From positions 62,001 through 126,000 of the forward strand of contig NZ_JAETGO010000069.1 of the NCBI RefSeq assembly GCF_016765695.1: a stretch of 64,000 nucleotides of DNA, in the 5' to 3' direction. The DNA comes from Sporosalibacterium faouarense. Its GTDB lineage: Bacteria > Bacillota > Clostridia > Tissierellales > VENL01. The position numbers were made by a program, and so were the translations under genes. Below are positions 48,507 to 57,734 of the stretch, in pieces. Position 1 is the first letter of the stretch. Every line of letters starts with the position of its first letter. The notes under the pieces are model-generated. The model did no database searches, was not told the origin of the DNA, and was given only the letters and a program-made list of their open reading frames with translations.

Positions 48507-50021
48507 ATGGAAAAAAGACAACAGTGGGATAGCAGAATGATTTTTATTTTTGCAGCAATTGGTTCAGCTGCTGGCCTAGGAAATGCATGGAGATTTCCGT
48601 ATATGGCAGCCTCTAATGGCGGTGGTGCATTTTTAATTCCTTATTTTATTGCACTTATTACTGCGGGTATACCGTTATTAATTCTTGAGTTTGGTATTGG
48701 ACATAAGTTCCAAGCTGGAGCACCAACAGCATTCAGTAAAGTTAAAAAAGGTTGGGAAGGCTTAGGCTGGTGGTCTATCGGTGTTAGTTTCGTTATAGTT
48801 ACATACTATGCTGTAATTATGGCATGGGTATTTGACTATCTATGGTATTCACTTTCATTGGCATGGGGTGATGCACCGGCAGATTTCTTCTTAAATAATG
48901 TTCTTAAGCTTTCAGAAGGACCAGGTCATTTAGGAGGATTCAGCATTCCAGTGCTTATAGGTCTAATTTTAGCTTGGCTAGCTGTTTACTGGACAATTAG
49001 AGACGGAGTAAAATCTGTTGGTAAGGTTGTTAAGTGGACTGTTCCTTTACCAATTATAATGCTTGGAATCCTTGTAATTAGAGGATTAACATTGCCAGGT
49101 GCTATAGATGGTATCAATTACTATCTAAATCCTGATTTCTCTAAGTTATTGGATCCAAAGGTTTGGGCTAGTGCCTATGGACAGGTATTCTTCTCATTAA
49201 GTGTTGCTTTTGGTGTTATGATTGCCTATGCTAGTTATTTACCTAAGAAATCTGACATAACTAACAATGCATTCATTACTGCATTTGCAAACTGTGGAAT
49301 TAGTTTCATGGCTGGTTTTGCAGTATTTGGAACAATGGGATATATGGCAGCTGAGAAAGGTGCTTCAGTGGCTGAAGTTGCAGGCACAGGAGGAATTGGA
49401 TTGGCTTTCTGGGTATATCCAGAGGCTATAAGACTACTACCATTTGGATCTGTAGTTTTTGCACTAGTATTTTATATTATGTTATTAACTCTTGGTATTG
49501 ATTCATTCTTCTCACTTGTAGAAGGTGTGGTTGCAGGGGTATCTGATAAGTGGGGCTTTGGTAAGAAGAAGACAACTATTGGAGTTATATTAGTTGGATT
49601 TGTTATTAGTTTAATCTATGCAACTAAAGGTGGTTTACACTGGTTAGATATAGTTGATAGATATGTAAATAACTATGGTATTATTGGTGTTGCTTTATTT
49701 GAAACTATAGCTATAGGTTGGATTTACAAATCTAGGAAACTACGTGAATATGTAAATCCAATATCTGAGGTTCATCTAGGTGGATGGTATGACGTCTTAA
49801 TTAAATTTATAGCACCTTTAGCTTTAGCAGGTATTCTTGTATGGAATATTGTGCAAGAAATTATTGATGTTACACAAGGAAATGCCTATGGTGGATATCC
49901 AGTTTGGGCAATAGCCGTAGGTGGTTGGTTAGTAGCGATAGTACTTATAGTTGGCTCAATTATATTAGGAAAATCAAAGTCTAGTTATGTTATGGAAGAG
50001 GCTTCTGAGGAAGTAGAATAA
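48507..50021 (+). CDS. Sodium:neurotransmitter symporter family (NSS) amino-acid transporter
   Basis: 504 aa with 12 membrane segments of the LeuT fold. TM1 contains AAIGSAAGLGNAWRFPYMAASNGGGAF, the unwound sodium/substrate site of bacterial NSS proteins. It imports an amino acid with sodium. The MetS-like small subunit encoded next suggests the MetP type (methionine, alanine). It has an AAGGGGGGAA ribosome site and its own promoter. Confidence 0.93.
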   Translation: MEKRQQWDSRMIFIFAAIGSAAGLGNAWRFPYMAASNGGGAFLIPYFIALITAGIPLLILEFGIGHKFQAGAPTAFSKVKKGWEGLGWWSIGVSFVIVTYYAVIMAWVFDYLWYSLSLAWGDAPADFFLNNVLKLSEGPGHLGGFSIPVLIGLILAWLAVYWTIRDGVKSVGKVVKWTVPLPIIMLGILVIRGLTLPGAIDGINYYLNPDFSKLLDPKVWASAYGQVFFSLSVAFGVMIAYASYLPKKSDITNNAFITAFANCGISFMAGFAVFGTMGYMAAEKGASVAEVAGTGGIGLAFWVYPEAIRLLPFGSVVFALVFYIMLLTLGIDSFFSLVEGVVAGVSDKWGFGKKKTTIGVILVGFVISLIYATKGGLHWLDIVDRYVNNYGIIGVALFETIAIGWIYKSRKLREYVNPISEVHLGGWYDVLIKFIAPLALAGILVWNIVQEIIDVTQGNAYGGYPVWAIAVGGWLVAIVLIVGSIILGKSKSSYVMEEASEEVE

Positions 50022-50068
50022 GCAGGAAGGATAATATTACAAGTACCTTACAATGAGGGGGAATATAT

Positions 50069-50170
50069 ATGTCATTAGGTGCATGGATAATGCTTATATT
50101 TGGGATTGTTATTCTGTATGGAGGGCTTTTTTGGGCAGTTTCAAATGCTAGAAAGAGTACTAATAAATAG
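50069..50170 (+). CDS. MetS-type small subunit of the NSS transporter (33 aa)
   Basis: 33 aa: a membrane helix beginning MSLGAWIMLIFGIVILYGG and a short polar tail ending SNARKSTNK. This is the pattern of the MetS family, the small subunit found directly after MetP-type NSS genes (in Corynebacterium MetP needs MetS for methionine uptake). ATG preceded by GAGGGGG. It lies 47 nt after the transporter gene and before the shared terminator. Confidence 0.85.
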   Translation: MSLGAWIMLIFGIVILYGGLFWAVSNARKSTNK

Positions 50171-50190
50171 AATAATAATTTGTTAGTAAT

Positions 50191-50224
50191 AAAGGAGGAC
50201 TGCAGTTGAATGCGGTCCTCTTTT
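50191..50224 (+). terminator. Terminator of the NSS/MetS operon
   Basis: The arms AAAGGAGGACTGC and GCGGTCCTCTTTT form a hairpin with one mismatch, followed by TTTTG. Confidence 0.85.
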
Positions 50225-50298
50225 GATTACAATTTCTTTTTTTAGCTTTAGCTATACCTTTTAATATTAAGTTGTTAAGCAAATTAATATTAACCTAA

Positions 50299-50352
50299 GT
50301 AAATTGCATATTACAACCTTATTAGAAACACATTTGTTTTGTAAATATGACT
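50299..50352. repeat. Possible decayed copy of the dispersed palindromic repeat
   Basis: GTAAATTGCATATTACAA and TTTGTAAATATGAC match the arm order of the 63731 copy, but the centre has drifted. Confidence 0.35.
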
Positions 50353-50387
50353 TTTTTATTTAGCTACAATAGGTTTCTGATGGCTTG

Positions 50388-51092
50388 CTATTCTAAGGGG
50401 TCTAATTCTATAATGTACTCAATCTCTTCATTATTGTAGCTAGTATACTTTGGCATCTTTATCAACTCTTCTAAAGTAATAGCTTTTTCTCCATCTTTTC
50501 CGTTAACTGTCAATCCATCGTAATACCAAGTCATTGATTTCTCAATATTAATAATTTTCCATTCATTATCTATTTTCTGTAGAGTATAGCGTTTGTTAAC
50601 ATAATCAACTGTATTTTTTTCATCATGGAATTTTGTAATTCTTTGAGTGAATACATATCTGAAGTCATTAACATTAGGATCATATACATCTGATATCTTT
50701 AATGTATTTTCGACATTTTCATTGGAAATAAAAGAAGTCATGTTGTATTGCATATCTTTTTTTAGCTTTTCTTTATGTGCTTTTAAATCATCTATAGATA
50801 ACCCCTTTAAATCAATTCCTTTAAACTCTTTTAATTGACCATTTTCATCATAAGAAGAAAATATCACTTCATCATCTAAATCAGGAAACCAGTCCACAAG
50901 TATTCCTTCTATATTAGATTTATAATCGGAATAGGTTATGTCTAAGTGCTTGAACTTAATATCATTAACTGCTAATATCTTAACTTTATCAATCATTTTC
51001 TCTTCTATACTTTGTGAAGAACTTTCTTGAGTTTCACAACCGGAAATAAGGAATAAAAGAATTAAAATAGATATAAACATACTTTTTTTCAA
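50388..51092 (-). CDS. Lipoprotein, unknown function
   Basis: 234 aa. Lipoprotein signal MKKSMFISILILLFLISGCET with lipobox LISGC. The rest is a polar mixed alpha/beta domain (DIKFKHLDITYSDYK, VFTQRITKFHDEKNTVDYVNKRYTLQKIDNEWKIINIEKS), with the look of NTF2-like or DUF4829-type extracytoplasmic domains; no firm family. I chose the TTG at 51092, 6 nt after GGGGGGA, because it gives a proper signal peptide; an ATG further up has no ribosome site. Confidence 0.75.
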   Translation of the reverse strand: MKKSMFISILILLFLISGCETQESSSQSIEEKMIDKVKILAVNDIKFKHLDITYSDYKSNIEGILVDWFPDLDDEVIFSSYDENGQLKEFKGIDLKGLSIDDLKAHKEKLKKDMQYNMTSFISNENVENTLKISDVYDPNVNDFRYVFTQRITKFHDEKNTVDYVNKRYTLQKIDNEWKIINIEKSMTWYYDGLTVNGKDGEKAITLEELIKMPKYTSYNNEEIEYIIELDPLE

Positions 51093-51275
51093 AATAATCC
51101 CCCCATAATATAAATATTTTATCAATTATTTCCATTATATAACTTATTGATAAATTAGACAAATGACTTAAATAAGGACAATAATTTTAAAATAACGATA
51201 ATTAAATTATTTAATTTTAAAATTAATAAAAAGAAAAAAAGAATAAACAATATTAATAAAATGCATAGAATTATA

Positions 51276-51303
51276 TTGACACATAAATAAAATTTAGTAT
51301 AAT
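51276..51303 (+). promoter_or_regulatory. Promoter of the first MFS transporter gene
   Basis: TTGACA (51276-51281), 16 bp, TATAAT (51298-51303). The roughly 290-bp region around it is otherwise AT-rich and empty. Confidence 0.8.
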
Positions 51304-51380
51304 GATATTATAACGCAATAAATTTAAAATACATATAATAAAAATCAAAGTTTAATTCAACAATATTAAGGGGGAGTTGC

Positions 51381-52730
51381 ATGGACACTGTAATAAAAAA
51401 GAAAGAGAAGATTATTTTTCGAAATAGGGACTTTATGCTTTTATTACTAGGTCAACTAGTGTCTAATATAGGAAATGCAGTTCATTCTGCAGCAGTATCC
51501 TTGTATATTATGGATTTAGTTGGTGAAGGTAATTCTGGTATGTTTATAGGTATTTTTGGAATATGTATGGCTGTTCCAGGAATTATATTTGGACCATTAT
51601 CAGGAGTATTTGCTGATAAATTTGATAGAAAAAAGATTATTGTTGGTACAGATTTCATCAGAGGTATATTAATGTTAATATTATTAGGATTTATATATTT
51701 TGATATAGTGCCATTGATTGCACTTTTTACGATGACTGCAATAAGCGCATTTTTTGGAAGTTTCTTTAATCCAGCAGTAAGCGCATCAATACCAAATATT
51801 GTAGAAGAGAAAAATTTGACTAAGGCAAATTCCTTTAGTGGTATGGGAAGACAACTGACTTGGATAGTTGGAATGGCAATATCAGGATTCTTATATTACT
51901 ATATAGGGTTTGTAGGCGTATTAGTAGTTAATGGTCTCTCATTTATCTTATCAGCTCTTTCAGAAATGTTTATTAATATTCCCCAAAATAAAAAGAAAGT
52001 AGAAAAGCTGTCCAATGAATCAGATAATAAAGAGGAATATTCGAAAGAAGAAACTGAAATTGGTCAATCCGATGAAAATGAAAAGGTTCAATCATCCTTT
52101 TGGGAGGATTTTAAGGATGGGCTTCGAGTGATTCGAGGACAAAAAGCAATAATGACTTTATTGGGATTTGTGATAGTTCTTAACTTCTTATTTAATCCTA
52201 TTTTCCAAGTGGTTTTCCCAAAGACCATTAAATTCACTTTAGGTATGGGAGCAAGGGAGTATGGACTATTGTATGCTGTTTCACCTGTAGGATCAATTCT
52301 TGGAATGCTCCTTTTATCTATTTTACCTCAAAAGGAAAAAAATTATGGTATGATGATGTTTACGATATTTATGCATGGATTTTTATTAGCAATCTTAGGA
52401 TTACCTATATTACCATTTATTCTAGGAAACATAAGCAATTCAATGGCATTCTTTATATTCTGTGCAATATTCTTTATGTTCGGAGTCTTTAATGCATTAC
52501 TAAATGTACCCCTGACAACTACCTTTCAAAAAAAGATACCTGATGAGTATAGAGGAAGATTCTTTGGCATTTTAGGAACTGTGTCCCAGGGGATTACACC
52601 TCTAGGTCTATTAGTAATCGGCTTTATAGCTGATACATTTCATCCATCAGCTATTTTTATAACTGTGGGATTAATGTCAATTTCATTAACAATATGGATG
52701 TTGTTTGTAAAAGAGTTAAAGGAGTTATAG
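51381..52730 (+). CDS. MFS transporter (MFS_3/macrolide-efflux-like)
   Basis: 449 aa with 12 membrane helices. LGQLVSNIGNAVHSAAVSLYI and GVFADKFDRKKIIVGTDFIRG (the A-motif of drug-efflux type MFS) place it with the MFS_3/MefA group. A central cytoplasmic loop of about 50 charged residues (KKKVEKLSNESDNKEE...) is long for the family. Probable exporter of unknown substrate. Followed 43 nt later by a GNAT gene in the same direction. Confidence 0.88.
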   Translation: MDTVIKKKEKIIFRNRDFMLLLLGQLVSNIGNAVHSAAVSLYIMDLVGEGNSGMFIGIFGICMAVPGIIFGPLSGVFADKFDRKKIIVGTDFIRGILMLILLGFIYFDIVPLIALFTMTAISAFFGSFFNPAVSASIPNIVEEKNLTKANSFSGMGRQLTWIVGMAISGFLYYYIGFVGVLVVNGLSFILSALSEMFINIPQNKKKVEKLSNESDNKEEYSKEETEIGQSDENEKVQSSFWEDFKDGLRVIRGQKAIMTLLGFVIVLNFLFNPIFQVVFPKTIKFTLGMGAREYGLLYAVSPVGSILGMLLLSILPQKEKNYGMMMFTIFMHGFLLAILGLPILPFILGNISNSMAFFIFCAIFFMFGVFNALLNVPLTTTFQKKIPDEYRGRFFGILGTVSQGITPLGLLVIGFIADTFHPSAIFITVGLMSISLTIWMLFVKELKEL

Positions 52731-52773
52731 TGCAAACATTTTATGAAAAAATATTAGATATGGGGGAATATAA

Positions 52774-53673
52774 ATGAATAAAGTATCAAACTTTCAATGG
52801 AAAGTGATTGAAAAGGAAGATAAGAAAAATATTATTAATTTTATAAAAGTGTTAAATGAAGTAGATAATTTAGAAGCTACTGTTTCTGAGGAAATGTTGG
52901 ACTATTTTCTAAGCAAACCAAACTTTAAAGATAGTATGTTTTTAATTTATGAAGAAGGTAAGCTTATAGGGATAGGTACATGTATATCATCAGGAACATC
53001 TAAATATGAAGGTGGATTTGAGGTTTACGTTCATCCAAAATTTAGGGGGATGGGCATTGAGGATAGCATCTATGATATTCTTGTAAAAAAAGCTAAGGAA
53101 AAGAAATTAAGAAAAGTAACTGCTAGTTCAAATGAGGATATTGAATATTTGAGAAGCTTATTTGAAAGAAATAAGTTTAAAGAGTATGAATACATGTGGC
53201 ATATGAAGTTACACCTAAGAGATAAAAAGTTTGAGAGTTTGGAAAATAACGAATTAAGTTTTGTTAAGACCGATATAAAAGATTTATCTAGATTTACTGA
53301 TTTAATGAATGATGGATTTAGGGAAGGTAAAGAAGGAAAATATACAGAGGAAGCTTTAGAAAATAAGTTCTCTGACCCAAATACTGACATATATCTACTT
53401 AAAAAAGATGATGAGTTAATTGCATGTACAAGTATTACTTTTCAAGAAGAAATGTCTATTGGATATATTTCAGGATTAGCAGTTTATAAAATATATAGAG
53501 GTAAAGGATTTGGACAAATACTACTTAACTTAAGTATAAGAAAAATAAAGGAAAGAGGATTAGATACTGCTTCTTTACATGTAGTAGGGACAAATGAAAG
53601 CGCATTGAAACTCTACAAGAAATCAGGATTTGATGAATGTGGAAAAGTAATAAGATATGAAAAAGAATTTTAA
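52774..53673 (+). CDS. GNAT-family acetyltransferase, two tandem domains
   Basis: 299 aa. The N-terminal GNAT-like half (about 10-140, FEVYVHPKFRGMGIEDSIYDIL) looks degenerate at the acetyl-CoA loop. The C-terminal half (about 150-299) has an intact AVYKIYRGKGFGQILLNLSIRKIKERGLDTASLHVVGTNESALKLYKKSGF. The layout is like MshD-type double GNATs; substrate unknown. Co-directional with the MFS gene before it. Confidence 0.88.
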   Translation: MNKVSNFQWKVIEKEDKKNIINFIKVLNEVDNLEATVSEEMLDYFLSKPNFKDSMFLIYEEGKLIGIGTCISSGTSKYEGGFEVYVHPKFRGMGIEDSIYDILVKKAKEKKLRKVTASSNEDIEYLRSLFERNKFKEYEYMWHMKLHLRDKKFESLENNELSFVKTDIKDLSRFTDLMNDGFREGKEGKYTEEALENKFSDPNTDIYLLKKDDELIACTSITFQEEMSIGYISGLAVYKIYRGKGFGQILLNLSIRKIKERGLDTASLHVVGTNESALKLYKKSGFDECGKVIRYEKEF

Positions 53674-53683
53674 TCTAAATATG

Positions 53684-53722
53684 ATAGGGAAGAAAGAATA
53701 GCTATTCTTTCTTCCCTATTTC
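53684..53722. terminator. Terminator shared by converging genes
   Basis: Perfect 18-bp arms ATAGGGAAGAAAGAATAG / CTATTCTTTCTTCCCTAT with no loop spacing. The right arm overlaps the last codons of the minus-strand Cys-rich gene. Confidence 0.8.
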
Positions 53723-53959
53723 TATAATGGCACCTATCTTAGACATTACGTGATCATATCCACCTTTGCTATGGGGAATCATACAATTACTGCAGTCTTT
53801 TATTTTATTTTTATAGCTAAAGTTACCTCCACAGTTTTCCTTTAATGCATATAATGGACAATAGCAAAATAAGCAATTAAAATGCTCAGAATCATTAGTG
53901 TTATGGCAAGGGAAAAATTCACATTTTGTATTTTGAACAAACTTATAATTTTCACTCAT
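53702..53959 (-). CDS. Cysteine-rich small domain protein
   Basis: 85 aa. Eight Cys in the order of the Cys-rich small domain family: NTKCEFFPCH, NCLFCYCPLYALKENCGG, DCSNCMIPHSKGGYDHV. It likely binds zinc or an Fe-S cluster. In other genomes the domain appears near cobalamin genes, but none are here. ATG with AGGAGG. Confidence 0.88.
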   Translation of the reverse strand: MSENYKFVQNTKCEFFPCHNTNDSEHFNCLFCYCPLYALKENCGGNFSYKNKIKDCSNCMIPHSKGGYDHVMSKIGAIIEIGKKE

Positions 53960-54051
53960 TTCAAATCCTCCTAAAAGTTTTTCTTATCTCTGATTATATA
54001 GCATATGGAATTATTGTAAATACTTATATTAAAATTAAGATTTTTTAACAA

Positions 54052-54080
54052 TTTACATATTTATTGTACTTCTGTATAAT
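54052..54080 (+). promoter_or_regulatory. Promoter of the degV-like gene
   Basis: TTTACA (54052-54057), 17 bp, TATAAT (54075-54080). Confidence 0.7.
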
Positions 54081-54112
54081 TAAATTAAAGGATGAAATAA
54101 GGAGATGAGAGA

Positions 54113-54970
54113 ATGAGCGTAAAAATAATAACTGATAGTGGCTGTGACTTACCTAAGAATATTTTAGAACAATATGACATAGAGTTACTTTCTTTAGGGG
54201 TTCATCTAGAAGACAAGAATTATTTGGATGGAGTGGATTTAGAACCAAAAAAACTATACGATAAAATGAGAGAGGGCAAGGTTGCAACAACCTCACAGGT
54301 TTCTCCGCAAACTTTTATGGAAGTATTCACTAAGCATGCAAAAAATAATCAAAGTTGCATATATATCGCTTTTTCTTCTCAACTATCTGGTACATATGAA
54401 ACCTCTGAGATGATTTTTCAGCAGGTTAAAGAAGAGTATCCTGATTTTGATTTAGATATTATTGATACAAAGTGTGCTTCTTTAGGAGATGGGTTAGTTG
54501 TATATAAGGCTGCACAGATGGCAAAAGAGGGAAAATCTAAGGAGGAAATCCTAGAAAGTATAAACTTCTATAAGGAGCATGTTGAGCATGTATTTACTGT
54601 AGATGACTTAGAGTATCTCTTTAGAGGAGGTAGAGTAAGTAAAACAGCCGCATTTCTAGGCACTTTGCTAAATATCAAGCCTTTGCTAGATGTTGAGGAT
54701 GGAAAGCTTATTCCAAGAGAAAAGGTTAGGGGAAGAAAAAAAGTTCTTAAAAGATTAGTCAAAATTATGGGTGAAAGAGGAGTTAACTTAAAGAATCAAC
54801 TTATTGCTATTTCTCATGGTGATGATGAAAAAGGGGCATTACAATTGAGAGATATGATTCAGGAAGAGTATGGATGTGAAGATTTTCTCATAAATATGAT
54901 TGGTTGTGCAATTGGTGCCCATTCAGGGCCAGGAACTATATCTTTATTTTTCTTGAATAAAGAAGAATAA
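54113..54970 (+). CDS. DegV family fatty-acid-binding protein
   Basis: 285 aa. It begins VKIITDSGCDLPKNIL, then ATTSQVSPQTFMEVF, SSQLSGTYETSEM and the fatty-acid carboxylate/entry segment LEYLFRGGRVSKTAAFLGTLLNIKPLL. This resembles FakB, which presents fatty acids to the FakA kinase for incorporation into phospholipid. No fakA is adjacent. Single gene with its own promoter and terminator. Confidence 0.93.
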   Translation: MSVKIITDSGCDLPKNILEQYDIELLSLGVHLEDKNYLDGVDLEPKKLYDKMREGKVATTSQVSPQTFMEVFTKHAKNNQSCIYIAFSSQLSGTYETSEMIFQQVKEEYPDFDLDIIDTKCASLGDGLVVYKAAQMAKEGKSKEEILESINFYKEHVEHVFTVDDLEYLFRGGRVSKTAAFLGTLLNIKPLLDVEDGKLIPREKVRGRKKVLKRLVKIMGERGVNLKNQLIAISHGDDEKGALQLRDMIQEEYGCEDFLINMIGCAIGAHSGPGTISLFFLNKEE

Positions 54971-55035
54971 GAGAGATGAGTTTTTAATTATTAAAATAAT
55001 ATTACAAAAAATTTTAGAAGAATATAAGCAAGATT

Positions 55036-55075
55036 AAAAGAAGTGATGAAGTTTGTTTCGTCACTTCTTTTATAT
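55036..55075 (+). terminator. Terminator after degV
   Basis: The arms AAAAGAAGTGATGAA and TTCGTCACTTCTTTT (one bulge) are followed by a T-rich run. Confidence 0.88.
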
Positions 55076-55161
55076 TATTTTTATATAATGTAAAAAACTA
55101 TTTACAAAATATGTATACTATTATATAATGCCTACTAATAATCTTTTTTGGGGGTGAGTCT

Positions 55162-56358
55162 ATGGATATAAATAAGAATATTAAAAATTATTATTTTTAT
55201 TCAACATTTGCAGAACTGCTGATACTTGGGCCTATCATGGTATTGTTTTTATTAGCTAAGGGATTATCCTTTACTCAAATAATGCTATTACAATCAATAG
55301 CAGCAGTTTCAGTTGTAGTATTTGAAGTTCCTACTGGGGCTGTGGCTGATAAGTTTGGAAGAAAGCTTAGTATGATATTAGGAGCAAGCTTTTGGGGAAT
55401 AAGTTTATTTGTATACATGGTTGGAAAAAGTTTTATAGTTTTCATGATTGCTGAGATAGTATTTAGCATAGGAGCTACTCTGAAATCAGGAGCCGATACT
55501 GCACTTATATATGATTCACTTAAAAAGCATAAAGTAGAAGGTGAATTTCAAAGGATAGAAGGTAATGCCAGAGCATTTTCTTTATACGCTCAAGCCATTG
55601 GCTCAATTATCGCAGGATTTATTTATGGAATAGATAGAAATTTACCAATGTTAGTTTCAATTATATTTATGATTATAACAATAATAGTGGCTATTAGATT
55701 CGATGAGCCACCTATTGAAGAGAAAGAAGGGAGTCACGAGGCTAAATACTTATCACATATAATAGAAAGTGGAAAGTACATTATAAAGCATGAGAAGATA
55801 AAAGCCATATTATTATTTTCAACAGTGTTCTTTGTATTTTATAGGGCCGGATTTTGGTTTTTCCAGCCTTACATGAAATCAGTAAATATTCCTGTTGAGG
55901 CATTTGGAATTATATTTTTTGTATTTAATATTACAGCAGCTTTCGTTTCCAAACGTAGCCATAAGATAATGCAGATGACTAAGCCAAGAACTTTAACTTT
56001 TATGGCAGTATTGATTATAGTATCATTTCTTATTCTAGGGGTGACTAAAATATGGGTTGGAGTCGCTGCTATTCTCCTACAGCAAGCTGCTAGAGGCTTA
56101 TATAGACCAGTAACTAGAAAATATTTAAACAAGCATATACCATCGGATAAAAGAGCAACGATCCTATCATTTAATAGCTTAGTTACTAATATTGCTGTAG
56201 CAATAGCTTTACCTTTTATGGGAGTATTAATGGATTCAACAAATGTTTATATTTCCCATTTGATTTTAGCATTGGTAATGATAATATTAATTGGAATGTC
56301 GTCGATATATATGAATAAAAGGTTGGGAAAGAAGAATAAATTAAAGGAATTAGCATAA
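55162..56358 (+). CDS. MFS transporter
   Basis: 398 aa with 12 membrane helices. VFEVPTGAVADKFGRKLSMILGASFWG is a clean MFS A-motif; a second half with GVLMDSTNVYISHLILALVM completes the fold. Drug/metabolite exporter subgroup, substrate unknown. Starts after GGGGGTGAG. Confidence 0.88.
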   Translation: MDINKNIKNYYFYSTFAELLILGPIMVLFLLAKGLSFTQIMLLQSIAAVSVVVFEVPTGAVADKFGRKLSMILGASFWGISLFVYMVGKSFIVFMIAEIVFSIGATLKSGADTALIYDSLKKHKVEGEFQRIEGNARAFSLYAQAIGSIIAGFIYGIDRNLPMLVSIIFMIITIIVAIRFDEPPIEEKEGSHEAKYLSHIIESGKYIIKHEKIKAILLFSTVFFVFYRAGFWFFQPYMKSVNIPVEAFGIIFFVFNITAAFVSKRSHKIMQMTKPRTLTFMAVLIIVSFLILGVTKIWVGVAAILLQQAARGLYRPVTRKYLNKHIPSDKRATILSFNSLVTNIAVAIALPFMGVLMDSTNVYISHLILALVMIILIGMSSIYMNKRLGKKNKLKELA

Positions 56359-56491
56359 ATACTAGGATTTAAATAAAGAATGAATTATACATTCTAAAAG
56401 CTTATATTCTCTAATTCTATCTTTCAACTAATTTATTATTTTTAAATAATACTTGTTTGATAGACATCTTTTAGTAAAAAAGACATCAATA

Positions 56492-56517
56492 GCGGGAATC
56501 TTTTTGAGATTCCCGTA
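56492..56517. other. Intergenic hairpin
   Basis: CGGGAATC...GATTCCCG in the gap 56359-56645. Without a clear T tail on the plus strand, it may be a poor terminator for the MFS gene. Confidence 0.4.
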
Positions 56518-56645
56518 AAGTACTAAAAAATTATCTTATATAACTATATAACAAAAATATCATTCTCTAAATTATATTAAATTTCTCTTAAGAGCAAGAA
56601 ACACTGATATGTTTAATTTTTTTATTCCTTTATACTATATATACT

Positions 56646-56876
56646 CTAATACTTTTGAATCTCAAATAATCCTTCTACCCTTTCATTCATATATTTATAT
56701 GAATCATAAATTCCTTGATTATAAAACTCTTTGGCAAGATGTTCAGTAAAAAAATCTAGGATAATCATAGCTGCTAAATCACCTAAATCTTCATTACGTT
56801 CTTCTAAAAAGAATTTCTTAATAGCATCTAACATTTTTTTTTGATTTTCTTGACTAATTTCAAATTTTTTGTCCAA
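56646..56876 (-). CDS. DUF2164 family protein
   Basis: 76 aa. The family pattern is clear: ISQENQKKMLDAIKKFFLEERNEDLGDLAAMIILDFFTEHLAKEFYNQGIYD. Small soluble helical protein, function unknown. Start TTG at 56876, 8 nt from AGGAGG. Confidence 0.88.
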   Translation of the reverse strand: MDKKFEISQENQKKMLDAIKKFFLEERNEDLGDLAAMIILDFFTEHLAKEFYNQGIYDSYKYMNERVEGLFEIQKY

Positions 56877-56999
56877 AATAAAATCCTCCTTATTATATTG
56901 ATAAAATTGTATAATAAAATTTTCTTAAACACTTGAATTTAGGCATTTATTCATAATATCTGAAAAAATCATTCATTACAATAGGATATAAGCATTATA

Positions 57000-57734
57000 T
57001 CATTTTTCAACTAGGTATTTCCAATATTTCATTGGCATATTACTTTTCTGTAGCTTTGGATTAATCCTGTTTTTAATAGCAATACTATCAAAATACTTTA
57101 TCCAAAGTCTTTGATAAAAAATCTCATCTTTACTAAACTCTAAATCACTTTCTAAATTAATATCCTTTACTACCCATTCTTTCTGATTGTATAGAACTCC
57201 AATGCCTCTTTTAATATCGTGTATAACCCAATTTTGATCGGATAGACGCTCAATAAAATGCGGAGCAATCAAAGCAGTGATATTATAGTCCGGTTCATAT
57301 TCTGCATAATAAATATTATTCTTTAACTCTTTGAACCTAAGTAAACCTAGCATAAAATGGATTTCTCTTGTGACTTTCCTTCTTATATTATGTATTGTTG
57401 ATACCCTGTCATCTGATATATGGAGGTCCACATTTCTACCTATTTTCCAGCCGTACCTAAGATATTGATAAATTAGAGTTCCAATATCATCAAACTCTGA
57501 TAGATAGACATAAAAAACATTTTGTAGTGTTTTAACAGATATTTTTTTTCTAATTGAATTATAGACCTTCTCTGCTTTTTCTGGAACAGTTTCTATGTGG
57601 ATGTATTCCACAAGTAGCTCTCTCTGATAGTTATTTATGCTCAGTATTTTTAGAGGATTGTCTTTTCGATAATATGCCTCATAAATTGATGTTAATAAAC
57701 CTTCAAAACTTCCATCATATATATAATAAATCAT
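57000..57734 (-). CDS. Putative DNA-repair protein (TIGR03915/DUF4130 type), partner of the radical SAM enzyme
   Basis: 244 aa. It starts MIYYIYDGSFEGLLTSIYEAYYRK and continues with YLRYGWKIGRNVDLHISDDRV, GLLRFKELKNNIYYAEYEPDYNITALIAPHFIERL and WVIHDIKRGIGVLYNQKEW. This matches the family that is almost always encoded with the radical SAM protein TIGR03916, in some genomes fused to a uracil-DNA-glycosylase-like domain. The ATG overlaps the radical SAM stop by 4 nt, so the two are translationally coupled. Function is inferred from partnership: DNA repair or modification. Confidence 0.9.
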   Translation of the reverse strand: MIYYIYDGSFEGLLTSIYEAYYRKDNPLKILSINNYQRELLVEYIHIETVPEKAEKVYNSIRKKISVKTLQNVFYVYLSEFDDIGTLIYQYLRYGWKIGRNVDLHISDDRVSTIHNIRRKVTREIHFMLGLLRFKELKNNIYYAEYEPDYNITALIAPHFIERLSDQNWVIHDIKRGIGVLYNQKEWVVKDINLESDLEFSKDEIFYQRLWIKYFDSIAIKNRINPKLQKSNMPMKYWKYLVEK

